7,963 bases of DNA, from contig JAESRR010000258.1 of NCBI GenBank assembly GCA_016764535.1, forward strand, positions 14,243 to 22,205. Direction: 5' to 3'. The notes beneath the pieces were generated by a model. It ran no database searches and was not told the DNA's origin. It worked only from the letters and a program-made list of their open reading frames with translations. The translations under genes were made by a program, and so were the position numbers. The stretch's first letter is position 1, and every line of letters starts with the position of its first letter. The DNA is from Cohaesibacteraceae bacterium (GTDB lineage Bacteria > Pseudomonadota > Alphaproteobacteria > Rhizobiales > Cohaesibacteraceae). Below are positions 1 to 7,915 of this stretch, in pieces.

Positions 1-372
1 TACACCAAATTCCCCATCAATAACAGAAACATAAATGCGAACCGGCATAGTCACTGTGCGCGAGGTATAAAGGATGAGCGTTGAGGATAATTCATTTATC
101 GCGGTGATGAAACTCATCAACGATCCAACGATCAAACCCGGCAAAATGAGCGGCACTGTGATACGGGCAAACGCCTTCAGAGGTGGTGCTCCCAAATTAA
201 TTGCTGCTTCTTCCATAGAAGGCTTTAATTACCGCAAACTGGATGTGGTAGACCGCACTCCATAAGGTAATCGACGGATGAAAAATATCAGCACAATGAT
301 GATAGCTGTACCTGTCAAATCAAATAATTCTGTGCGGAAAATGGTAACAAAACCAATAGCCATGACCACCCC
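1..372 (-). pseudogene. ABC transporter permease, 3' fragment downstream of the IS insertion (continues past left edge)
   Basis: Read on the minus strand from 372, in the frame GGG GTG GTC ATG, this is the second half of a two-domain inner-membrane permease of the FbpB/AfuB type. It begins GVVMAIGFVTIF and contains the cytoplasmic EAA loop EEAAINLGAPPLKAF followed by ARITVPLILPG, the site that docks on the ATPase. The frame stays open to the window edge except for one TAA at 231-229. Relatives usually have Gln there (LRQ before the LEPS/LKPS-like segment), so a single CAA to TAA change explains it. The fragment joins exactly to the piece ending at 1475 once the IS is removed. With the IS, an upstream frameshift and this nonsense codon, the gene cannot make a full permease. 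Family assignment is firm; the substrate is not known. Confidence 0.88.
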
Positions 373-382
373 GGCAACTGCG

Positions 383-1441
<1,059 letters not shown>

Positions 1442-1447
1442 AACCCC

Positions 1448-1472
1448 ATTCAAGCACATTTCCCAACACACA
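1448..1472 (-). promoter_or_regulatory. Half promoter at the IS left end, completed when the element circularises
   Basis: On the transposase strand the left end contains TTGAAT (1453-1448), preceded by TGC, which is an extended -10 element. When the two ends are joined, the right end CAGTTG plus core CC plus the left-end T forms TTGCCT, 18 bp upstream of TTGAAT. The expected start is then close to 1441, the first base of the bridge-RNA stem. In the integrated state the -35 position reads flank DNA (TCCCCT) and is poor. Junction-formed promoters are known in IS110-family elements; this instance is inferred from the sequence. Confidence 0.5.
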
Positions 1473-1474
1473 GG

Positions 1475-2683
1475 GGACCAGATAGGGCACCATCATTAAT
1501 TGATCCATCATACCCGAAACAGCTGTATCGCGGCGCACGACGATATAGGAAATGAAGCCGGAAAAAACCGAAATCAACGCCACTGCAATGAGAGCAAAGA
1601 CGAAACTGTTAAGGATGGCGTCAGAATTTCTCGACAGCACGCGTGCGTAGCTTTCCAGCCCAAAGCCACCAATGAAAACCGGCCCTTTGGTTTTGAGAAA
1701 AGAGGTGTAAATCACCACAATCGCCGGGGACATGGCGATGAAACTATCACAAAACGATATAAGTGTACCAGCGCATTGCGTACACCCTTGAGCTGGGTGC
1801 GTACGGGGCGATTGGTCAGCGCACTGGCGTAACGTCTTTTCGCCATAATACGTCTCTGTAACAAAAGGGCCAGCATGGAGATTGCCATCATCACCAGCGA
1901 AATTGTTACGGCCATTGTAGGTTTACCACCAAGTTCGGACGTATAGGCCGAATAGGCAATAGTTGAGAGTGTTCGTACACCACGTCCGATAATTGCGGGG
2001 GTGCGAAAATCGGCAATAGACAATACAAAACAAATTATTGCGCCAGTACTGACCGCTGGAAACACCAGCGGCAGGGTTACTTTGAAGAATTTCTGCATGG
2101 CATTACAGCCAAGATTTTCGGCAGCATCTTCAAATGATCTATTGACTGCCTGCAGAGCTGTTTGGGTCATCAAAAACACAAATGGAAAAAATTTCAACGT
2201 GAACACCAGCACAATGCCGTGTAGCCCGTAAATCGTAGGCGTGTTGATGCCAAGACTATGAAACCAGTTAGTAATAAAGCCGTTGGAACCCAACATCATG
2301 ATCCACGCATAGGCACCGATAAATGGTGGTGAGACCAGCACGAGAATAGCCAGAGTAGAGATCAATGCCCGTCCACGAATGTGAAATCGGGAAGTGAAAA
2401 ACGCCAGCGGTACACCGATAAGACAGGCTCCAATGGTACCTGGCGATCCAACCAATAAAGTATTTTTAAAGCCCTTCAGGTAATAGTTACGTGTAAAAAC
2501 CTGAACATAATTGTCGAATGTGAAATCTCCGGTTTTACCATCAAAAAAACTGACAAAAAACATACTGAAAACCGGCAGAACCAGCAGCACAAACAACATC
2601 AGAACGCAGACAATCGTCATCAGTGTCCAGAAATCCGGTCTGGGCAGCAAAAATCGTTTCGATATGGCCGATAGTGCATTCAT
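1475..2683 (-). pseudogene. ABC transporter permease, 5' part, frameshifted and cut by the IS (FbpB/AfuB-type)
   Basis: The start ATG at 2683 overlaps the ATPase stop as ATGA and has a strong GGAGG five bases upstream, so translation was coupled. The first about 313 codons encode a hydrophobic permease half with the first EAA loop (EDAAENLGCNAMQKFFKVTLP, from residue 185) and several membrane segments. After NALVHLYRFVI the frame is lost at 1741-1743: the sequence has GTTTC where GTTTTC would continue as VFIAMSPAIVVIYTS. One T lost from a T run therefore explains the shift. The protein then continues in the other frame (IAMSPAIV... to MMVPYLVP) until the IS at 1475, where the frame runs about 20 codons into the IS leader and stops. 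It imports substrate together with the ATPase and binding protein. The remaining C-terminal part lies at 372-1. Confidence 0.9.
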
Positions 2684-3765
2684 GACAGCCTCCGCCCGGT
2701 CTCGCTGTCCTCAAACAAGGACATTTCGGTTGCAGAGAAGTTAAAATGAATATCTGACCCAGGCGACAAGGCCATCAGATCTGAATCCGGGCGCATGACG
2801 GCTCGAATTTCCTCGCCGTTTTCGCCAAGTCCCTGGATCTCCATCTCTCGACCTATGAAACTGATATGCGACAATTTTGCTGGCAAACACACCTGCCCGG
2901 CGTGTGGCGCGGTTTGACTGACGTCAGTTTTTTCGGGACGGATTGCAGCGACAATACCGGCTTCGCTCTCGCCTTTCGGCATCGATATTCCCGTTGAAAT
3001 TCCGCTGTTGGCGAGCACAACACCGTGCCCTTTGGTGTCAACTTTAAGAAAATTGTTGGCTCCTACAAAATTCGCGACAAAACGGTTAGCCGGCCGATTG
3101 TAAATTTCCAGTGGCGGGGCTGCCTGTTGAATGATGCCGTTATACATAACACACACCATATCGGACGTGGCCAGCGCTTCTTCCTGATCATGTGTCACAT
3201 AAATGGTGGTGATGCCCATATCCTGCTGGATACGCCGGATTTGATGGCATAGATCTACACGCAGCTTTGCATCAAGATTGGAAAGCGGTTCGTCCATCAA
3301 AAGGACCTTGGGATTGATCACCAGTGCCCGCGCAAGACCAACCCTTTGTTGCTGACCCCCGCTCAACTCATGAGGCATCCTGTTCGTGTAATCTCCGAGC
3401 TGGACAATATCGAGGACGCTGGCTACGCGTTCCCTGATCTGCCCGGAAGACACCCGGCGCTGTTTAAGGCCAAAAGCAACGTTGTCAAACACTGACAGAT
3501 GCGGGAAAACTGCATAATCCTGAAACACCATCCCGACATCCCGTTTATGAGCCGGCGTATGTTCAATCGCTTTCTCGCCGATAAAAATACGCCCGGAATT
3601 TTGTGCATGGAACCCGGCGATGGTCCTGAGTAAAGTGGTTTTGCCACAGCCACTTGGCCCCAAAAGCGTAAAGAATGAACCGGATTTAATTTCCAGACTA
3701 ATATTGGAAAGCGCAACGACAGAGCCGTAGAGTTTCCTGAGTTCAATAATTTCGACCGAGGCCAT
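2680..3765 (-). CDS. ABC transporter ATP-binding protein (FbpC/AfuC/PotA-like), apparently intact
   Basis: The 361-residue cytoplasmic ATPase energises the adjacent permease. All nucleotide-binding motifs are present: Walker A GPSGCGKT (36-43), Q-loop VFQDYAVFPH with Q82, signature LSGGQQQRVGLARAL (134-148), Walker B VLLMDEP with E159, D-loop SNLD (162-165) and switch H192. The C-terminal third (about 230-350) is the TOBE-type beta domain common to the Fe/spermidine/sugar-type importers. GGGGAT lies about nine bases before the ATG. Its TGA overlaps the permease ATG by one base pair on each side (ATGA), so the two genes form a translationally coupled unit. It is the only gene of the operon with no visible lesion. 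Without a working permease and binding protein it is either an orphan not yet hit or shared with another importer. Substrate assignment (iron, hexose phosphate or other anion) cannot be made from the ATPase. Confidence 0.96.
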   Translation of the reverse strand: MASVEIIELRKLYGSVVALSNISLEIKSGSFFTLLGPSGCGKTTLLRTIAGFHAQNSGRIFIGEKAIEHTPAHKRDVGMVFQDYAVFPHLSVFDNVAFGLKQRRVSSGQIRERVASVLDIVQLGDYTNRMPHELSGGQQQRVGLARALVINPKVLLMDEPLSNLDAKLRVDLCHQIRRIQQDMGITTIYVTHDQEEALATSDMVCVMYNGIIQQAAPPLEIYNRPANRFVANFVGANNFLKVDTKGHGVVLANSGISTGISMPKGESEAGIVAAIRPEKTDVSQTAPHAGQVCLPAKLSHISFIGREMEIQGLGENGEEIRAVMRPDSDLMALSPGSDIHFNFSATEMSLFEDSETGRRLS

Positions 3766-3807
3766 AAGGCCATCCCCGGGATTATGCTTTTTGATGTTTT
3801 GAAAACT

Positions 3808-3833
3808 GGCGGCGACTGAATGGGACAGCCGCC
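3808..3833 (-). terminator. GC-rich hairpin between binding protein and ATPase genes (attenuator candidate)
   Basis: On the minus strand GGCGGC (3833-3828) and GCCGCC (3813-3808) form a six-pair stem with a 14-nt loop, followed two bases later by TTTT. It lies in the 81-bp gap between the binding-protein stop and the ATPase start. Such hairpins often lower downstream expression or protect the upstream mRNA so that the binding protein is made in excess. The U-run is short, so strong termination is unlikely. Confidence 0.45.
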
Positions 3834-3846
3834 ACCGGGGAGTAAC

Positions 3847-4769
3847 CTATTCCAGGTCGAGGACCTTTTCGCCCCAGGCCTCAACGATCCGTGCACGATT
3901 GCTGGCTGCCCAGCCAAAATCATAGGAAATCGCGTTGATTTTTGAGAGCGGCACCAAAAGAGGGTTGGACGCAACATCGGCACGAACCGGGCGGCGACCA
4001 AGTTCAGCAACAACTGTCTGTGCATCCTTTGACAGGATAAAGTCCATGAACGCCTTGCCACCTTTCGCATTTGGTGCCCCGGCGACCAGTGCCATAGCAT
4101 CCGGTGTTACTGCAGCACCCTCTGATGGATAAACAATCTCGACAGGACCGCCACCTTCCTTGTAGCGCAGGGCTGCGTCCTCAAGTGTGATGCCTATCGG
4201 GAGTTCACCATCACTGACGAAACGCGGTACAGCACCATATTTCCCAGCATGCCTTCATAAACTTTCCAGCCTGATTTCTCATCACCAAAAGCCTGTAATA
4301 CGGTTGCAAACTGGATGAACGCAGAACCGGATTTATCAGCACGGGCTGATGACACCAGGCCCTTGTATTGCGGATCTCCAAGATCTTTCCAACCTGTTGG
4401 CACCGGCTTGCGGTCAAGCTTGTCCTTGTTGACAATCAGGGTCATCACAACTGCTGTGAATGGTGACCACATTTTGCTGGAACGCATTCCTGGTGCAAGG
4501 GCATCGGACCCGGCTGGATCATAGGCGGTGAAAAGTTTGGGGTTAAAGTCGACCACAGTACCGTCGACCGACCATAGCACATCGGCCACAGCCTTGCTGC
4601 TTTCAGCAGTCAGACGATTTAGCAACTCCCCCGAACCTGCTTTGATGATCTCGACTTTTGATCCCGAACTGGCTTCAAACATCGGTACCAGTTTATCGAT
4701 GAAAGTTTGTGGAGCCGCTGTGTAAACAGTGACTGTTCCCTCAGCCTTTACAGCTGTTACGGTAACATT
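3847..4769 (-). pseudogene. ABC transporter substrate-binding protein (FbpA/AfuA/FutA-type), start lost and frameshifted
   Basis: The mature N-terminus is recognisable (AEGTVTVYTAAPQTFIDKL, then VEIIKAGSGELLNRL and DVLWSVDG), typical of periplasmic iron or anion binding proteins. In this frame there is no ATG, GTG or TTG before M at 4682, and a TAA lies at 4772-4770, so the start and most of the signal peptide are missing. Near 4215-4245 the frame changes. The upstream frame reads WKVYEGMLGNMV and stops at 4194. The other frame reads YGAVPRFVSDGELPIGITLED and continues to the TAG at 3849-3847, ending EAWGEKVLDLE. Relatives have a short SGSS-like segment before GAVPRF that is absent here, so a small deletion between two GGT triplets is likely. 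The C-terminal half lacks the paired iron-binding tyrosines of FbpA, as far as I can align it, so a sugar phosphate or other anion is possible. Confidence 0.88.
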
Positions 4770-4774
4770 TTAAA
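4747..4774 (+). promoter_or_regulatory. Candidate ROK-gene promoter with a 13-bp palindrome in its spacer
   Basis: TTTACA (4747-4752) and TTTAAA (4769-4774) are 16 bp apart and would start transcription a few bases before the ROK ATG at 4790. Between them TGTTAC-G-GTAACA (4755-4767) is a perfect 6-1-6 inverted repeat, suited to a dimeric repressor blocking polymerase. The ROK protein itself is the obvious candidate binder. The same bases also read as part of the truncated binding-protein frame, so the original promoter arrangement may have been altered by deletion. Confidence 0.38.
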
Positions 4775-4789
4775 CCACGAGCAACGCCC

Positions 4790-5929
4790 ATGTCGAAATT
4801 GAAAACCTTTACCTACAATGAACGCCGCATTATTGGTGCACTGCGTAGTGAAGGTATGCAGAATCGGGCGCGCCTGTCCTCCTTGCTGGGTGTCACTCCG
4901 CCAACAATTACTCGCCTGGTATCCTGCCTCATCGACAAACGGTTATTGTGCGAACAGGAAGACCCTTCTCAGGAAAAACGCATCGGTTATCCGTCGAAAC
5001 TATTACAACTGGAGCCCTCAGGGCTTTATACAGCCGGTGCATTTTTTGATCCTGACCACATTTACACGTGCGTATGTGATCTTGCCGGCACACCGCTCGC
5101 GTCTGAAATTATTGAAATTTCTGACAGATCTTTTGATGGCATCATGACGATGACCGGAGAAAGCGTGCGTAAACATATTGCCGCTTCAGGTATTGACGAT
5201 TCTCGAATTGCAGGTGTGGGTGTCAGCTATCCAGGCCACTTCACAACGGACCCCAACCGGGTGTTTCGGATCAAACAGTTTGCTGACTGGCCCAGCGTCA
5301 ATATCGAAACCGATCTGGCACCTTATTTCGATTATCCTGTTTCACATATGAGCTATGCCAAGGCGGCCAGTCTGGCCGAATTTTATTATGGGGCGAGTCG
5401 TACAGATCGTAGCTCTTGCCTCATCTGGCTGTCCTACGGAATAGGCGGTGCGGCAATCATAGATCAACGACTTTATCTTGGGCAAAACAAGGATGCCGCT
5501 GAATTTGGCGGCATATTCCCCAAATCAGCTCCGCGCCCCTCCGGTCAAAATTTGATGGATACCCTGCGAGAGGCAGATGAAAAACTAACCCGGCTCGACG
5601 ATATTGATGATAGTTGGCTGGAGCGTCCGGCCATGCAGAACTGGATGATCCGATCCTGTGAACAATTGCGTTGGTTATGCCTGATTATTGCACGGACTTT
5701 TGATCCGGAAGCAATTGTCATTGGCGGCATTTTGCCTCCGGCGGTCATTGACTATTTTGTCAGGGAAATCGGAGATGGCGAGTCCCTGGGGGAGGACTTC
5801 ATGGTCACCCCTCCCCTGATCAAACGTGCCACAAAAGATACCGAACCACATTTGGGCGCTGCGGCGTTGCCTGTCTATGATCTATTTTCTCCGGCGACAT
5901 TTTCCGGTCAAGCAACCAAAGGCTGGTAA
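4790..5929 (+). CDS. ROK-family transcriptional regulator (NagC/Mlc/XylR type)
   Basis: The 379-residue product has an N-terminal winged helix (about 8-56: NERRIIGALRSEG, then the recognition region LLGVTPPTITRLVSCLIDKRLL) and a C-terminal sugar-kinase-like ROK domain (about 75-370). The glycine-rich ROK stretch IWLSYGIGGAAII is followed by LYLGQNKDAAEFGG (212-241). The usual catalytic Asp of the NDANAAALGE-type motif is replaced: the segment reads SYAKAASLAE, with Tyr189 at the Asp position. The EIGH His is Gly (EFGG) and no CxCGxxGC zinc motif follows. Kinase activity is therefore not expected, and it is probably a sugar- or sugar-phosphate-responsive repressor. It diverges from the decayed ABC operon, which suggests control of that operon and a carbohydrate-type substrate. 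The last about eight codons overlap a MarR remnant in another frame and may not be the original C-terminus. There is no strong Shine-Dalgarno before the ATG. Confidence 0.9.
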   Translation: MSKLKTFTYNERRIIGALRSEGMQNRARLSSLLGVTPPTITRLVSCLIDKRLLCEQEDPSQEKRIGYPSKLLQLEPSGLYTAGAFFDPDHIYTCVCDLAGTPLASEIIEISDRSFDGIMTMTGESVRKHIAASGIDDSRIAGVGVSYPGHFTTDPNRVFRIKQFADWPSVNIETDLAPYFDYPVSHMSYAKAASLAEFYYGASRTDRSSCLIWLSYGIGGAAIIDQRLYLGQNKDAAEFGGIFPKSAPRPSGQNLMDTLREADEKLTRLDDIDDSWLERPAMQNWMIRSCEQLRWLCLIIARTFDPEAIVIGGILPPAVIDYFVREIGDGESLGEDFMVTPPLIKRATKDTEPHLGAAALPVYDLFSPATFSGQATKGW

Positions 5930-6096
5930 ATCCTGCACTGACCGAACCAGGAAGGAAAAGAATTCACCAGATCAGGGAACAGGTGCAGATCGAGGATGAT
6001 GAAATATTCCAGAAAACAGGCAGTGAGAAGGCTGAACTGTTACACAATTTGCTTGTCGAGATCGGCGAAATTGATATACCGCGCCAGACAAACTAA
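5905..6096 (+). pseudogene. C-terminal remnant of a MarR-type transcriptional regulator
   Basis: In the frame ending with TAA at 6094-6096 the sequence reads RSSNQRLVN, then ALTEPGRKRIHQIREQVQ and IEDDEIFQKTGSEKAELLHNLL. LTxxGR at the end of the wing, followed by two long amphipathic helices, is the standard end of MarR proteins. The N-terminal dimerisation helices and winged-helix core are absent, and the reading frame upstream is that of the ROK gene. About 64 codons of a normal 140-160 remain, with no start codon. A deletion that fused this tail to the end of the ROK gene is the simplest explanation. Recognition is by motif only. Confidence 0.6.
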
Positions 6097-6128
6097 TCCG
6101 GAACCGTGAACATCCACACAACCGGATT
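6095..6128 (+). terminator. Inverted repeat at the stop of the MarR remnant
   Basis: AATCCGG (6095-6101) and CCGGATT (6122-6128) are perfect 7-bp inverted arms with a 20-nt loop, beginning at the remnant's TAA codon. The position suits an old transcription terminator, but no T-run follows, so the function is uncertain. Confidence 0.3.
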
Positions 6129-6308
6129 CCTGCTTGGTTCAGGCAGCGCACAATTCATCTCCCAATCATGCGTCCGGACTCATGTCATTGAATTCAAATG
6201 GCTAAGCTTACATTGGGATTCACTATTCTCAGGAAATTTCCCCGACTGACTATATAATTGATGACTCAGGTTTACTGTCTTTGGTTTCGAGGGGACTTAG
6301 ACAGGAAG
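6129..6308. other. Non-coding gap between convergent genes
   Basis: No convincing coding frame is seen in this stretch. It contains small palindromes (TTGAATTCAA at 6188-6197, GGAAATTTCC at 6232-6241). A GACTT/AAGTC hairpin (6294-6298 with 6306-6310) overlaps the stop of the minus-strand regulator. None has a clear terminator T-run. It may hold the transcription ends of the two convergent units. Confidence 0.4.
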
Positions 6309-7520
6309 TCAAATCGCGCCGCAAACATTCGCCACCGCATTTGAAAAATTTGCCAGGCGGGACCGACTGACAGGAATGCGTGGTGCCTGATCATGACGGA
6401 AAATCACCTCGCCACGCTCACCTTTTTTACGCAAACCGGACACATGTTTGATGTTCGCCAGATGGCTGCGATGCACCCGCACAATGCCAAGTTTTTCGAG
6501 CACTCCGGCAAGATCGGACAATTGCCGGTTACACATTTGCTGGCTAAACATACCGGTTTCGTTGACATAGCCAATCTGGGTGTAATGCCCATAGGCCGAT
6601 ACAAACAATATGCTGGAGGCGTTGATGTAATGCATGGCGGCGTTGATATCGATACCAATGCTGACCGGCTGATCCTCTGCTACGTTTTCATCCAAAGACT
6701 GCGTTGGCAGAGTTTCCAGTACATCTGTTGTGCCAACTTCGGTCACGCCGCCATCAACCGGTTCATAAGACAGGGCCGCAGCACCACGCCGGGCGCTCGG
6801 CAGCGCCAGAAGCAAGAATGCGTTGACCAGAAAAAAGGTCAATACCGCCACAATACAAGCCAGATAGGTCGTATCGAATGCAGGCCGGGGCAGAATGACA
6901 GGATCATCAAAAAAGGCAAAATGTGTATTGTACATTGCAACATAATGCATCGAGGAGATCGCCAGTCCCAACACAATAGCCGATGCAAAATTACGCCGCT
7001 TGCCTCGATACCTGGTTGCTGCAATACGCAAAGCCAGCCATGAAACCCCGATCCCCAGTCCCACAGCGGTGATAATGCCCTGGGGGGTATAGGTCACGAT
7101 GCAGACAGACTTGATGGCCTCCATACCAACATAATGCATGGAAGAAATACCTGACCCCATCAACACTGCACCCACGAGACGATTATAGCGCTGCAAATGC
7201 CCGGACATCGCGACATACAGACCAAGGCCGGTCAATACAATAACAATCAGCCCGGATACAAGAGTTGGCAGGACAGCATAATTGATCGCCAGAAAAGCGT
7301 TCATTTCGGGCGCCTGTGCCAGATGTAACGCCAGCATACCAATAAAATGCATGGTCCAGACGCCACCACCGATAACCAGAGCACCGGCCGAAACGCGCAT
7401 TTTAAAAGGCAATGGCCGCAAGGTACGTGATTTGGATAGAACCAGCATGCCTGCATGCGCTGCCAGAATTGCGACAGTCAGCGATAAAATGACGAGTTTG
7501 TAATCGTAAAGTACAACCAT
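6309..7520 (-). CDS. coxC: MHYT-domain membrane sensor with C-terminal LytTR DNA-binding domain (CoxC/CoxH-like)
   Basis: The 403-residue product joins an N-terminal membrane sensor of about seven helices (residues 8-242) to a LytTR domain (about 285-400) through a polar linker rich in acidic residues. The three signature repeats are MHFIGM (57-62), MHYVGM (128-133) and MHYVAM (191-196). Their Met and His residues are thought to bind a metal, probably copper, near the outer membrane face and to sense a diatomic gas such as O2, CO or NO. The LytTR part shows YINASSILFVSAYGHYTQI (298-316), VRVHRSHLANIKHV (347-360) and RIPVSRSRL (381-389). MHYT-LytTR proteins are the CoxC and CoxH regulators of the Oligotropha carboxidovorans CO dehydrogenase cluster. 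Here the gene diverges from a coxM start, which supports control of CO oxidation. coxC rather than coxH is chosen from position next to coxM. Confidence 0.88.
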   Translation of the reverse strand: MVVLYDYKLVILSLTVAILAAHAGMLVLSKSRTLRPLPFKMRVSAGALVIGGGVWTMHFIGMLALHLAQAPEMNAFLAINYAVLPTLVSGLIVIVLTGLGLYVAMSGHLQRYNRLVGAVLMGSGISSMHYVGMEAIKSVCIVTYTPQGIITAVGLGIGVSWLALRIAATRYRGKRRNFASAIVLGLAISSMHYVAMYNTHFAFFDDPVILPRPAFDTTYLACIVAVLTFFLVNAFLLLALPSARRGAAALSYEPVDGGVTEVGTTDVLETLPTQSLDENVAEDQPVSIGIDINAAMHYINASSILFVSAYGHYTQIGYVNETGMFSQQMCNRQLSDLAGVLEKLGIVRVHRSHLANIKHVSGLRKKGERGEVIFRHDQAPRIPVSRSRLANFSNAVANVCGAI

Positions 7521-7662
7521 ATGCAGCCGCCCGGGGGCGGGTCCTCCCTTGTTACGGATCTGCTTTCATCCGAACAGGTGCTGCGAGATCAGCCACAAAA
7601 CATTCCCCAATGCGCTGCGACTTCAGCACCCTGTGACAATATGCCTAAAATTTCGCGCCGCG

Positions 7663-7707
7663 TCACGCCCCCGGTCGTGCAACTCGTGCAGAAATCACGC
7701 CGTTGGT
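7663..7707 (+). repeat. Nested direct repeats, candidate LytTR operator
   Basis: TCACGCC-N3-GGT occurs at 7663-7675 and again at 7695-7707, exactly 32 bp apart (about three helical turns). Between them TCGTGCA occurs twice (7675-7681 and 7684-7690), 9 bp apart. LytTR proteins typically bind pairs of direct repeats on one helix face, and a LytTR gene lies next door, so this is a plausible operator. No published consensus was matched. Confidence 0.42.
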
Positions 7708-7893
7708 GAATGAAACACGTCACACAAACACCGTTACGGGGTGCGATATTCCCTCCATCCAGTCTCCATGTCTAACCTTGGGCCGAGGACACCGTTTGCG
7801 ATCGTGACAATACCCGCTGCGTTCCGGACCGAACGAGCAGTCGGGCGATTGTCATCCACGGCATGAGAAGCCCGTCGCAAACTGGTATTCAAT

Positions 7894-7902
7894 AAAGGGA
7901 GG
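7894..7902 (+). promoter_or_regulatory. Ribosome binding site of coxM
   Basis: AAAGGGAGG is a strong Shine-Dalgarno match 13 bases before the ATG at 7916. The spacing is somewhat long, but no other start codon lies between, and this ATG begins the family-typical MIPG sequence. Confidence 0.65.
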
Positions 7903-7915
7903 CGTAATAGCCACA

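Larger units (their letters stand above)
7521..7915. promoter_or_regulatory. Intergenic control region between the MHYT-LytTR gene and coxM
   Basis: This 395-bp divergent gap has no credible gene; short open frames on both strands lack family features. It must hold the promoters of both the regulator and coxM. A GC hairpin (CCGCC 7527-7531 with GGCGG 7536-7540) lies just before the regulator's start and could occlude its weak ribosome site. GTGACAATA occurs twice (7633-7641 and 7804-7812). No clear -35/-10 pair or canonical sigma-54 site was found on the coxM side. Confidence 0.6.

Noticed and set aside
4194..4682. Treating the 162-codon minus-strand frame as a complete small binding protein starting at M4682
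   Set aside because: The family homology continues upstream of that Met and downstream in another frame, so it is a piece of a broken gene.
6393..7043. A long plus-strand open frame of 216 codons
   Set aside because: It lies wholly antisense to the MHYT-LytTR gene, whose protein has clear domains; the antisense translation has none.
7790..7802. GG-ACACCGTTT-GC resembles a sigma-54 -24/-12 promoter before coxM
   Set aside because: Only nine bases separate the GG and GC where ten are required, and the upstream bases do not fit TGGCAC.
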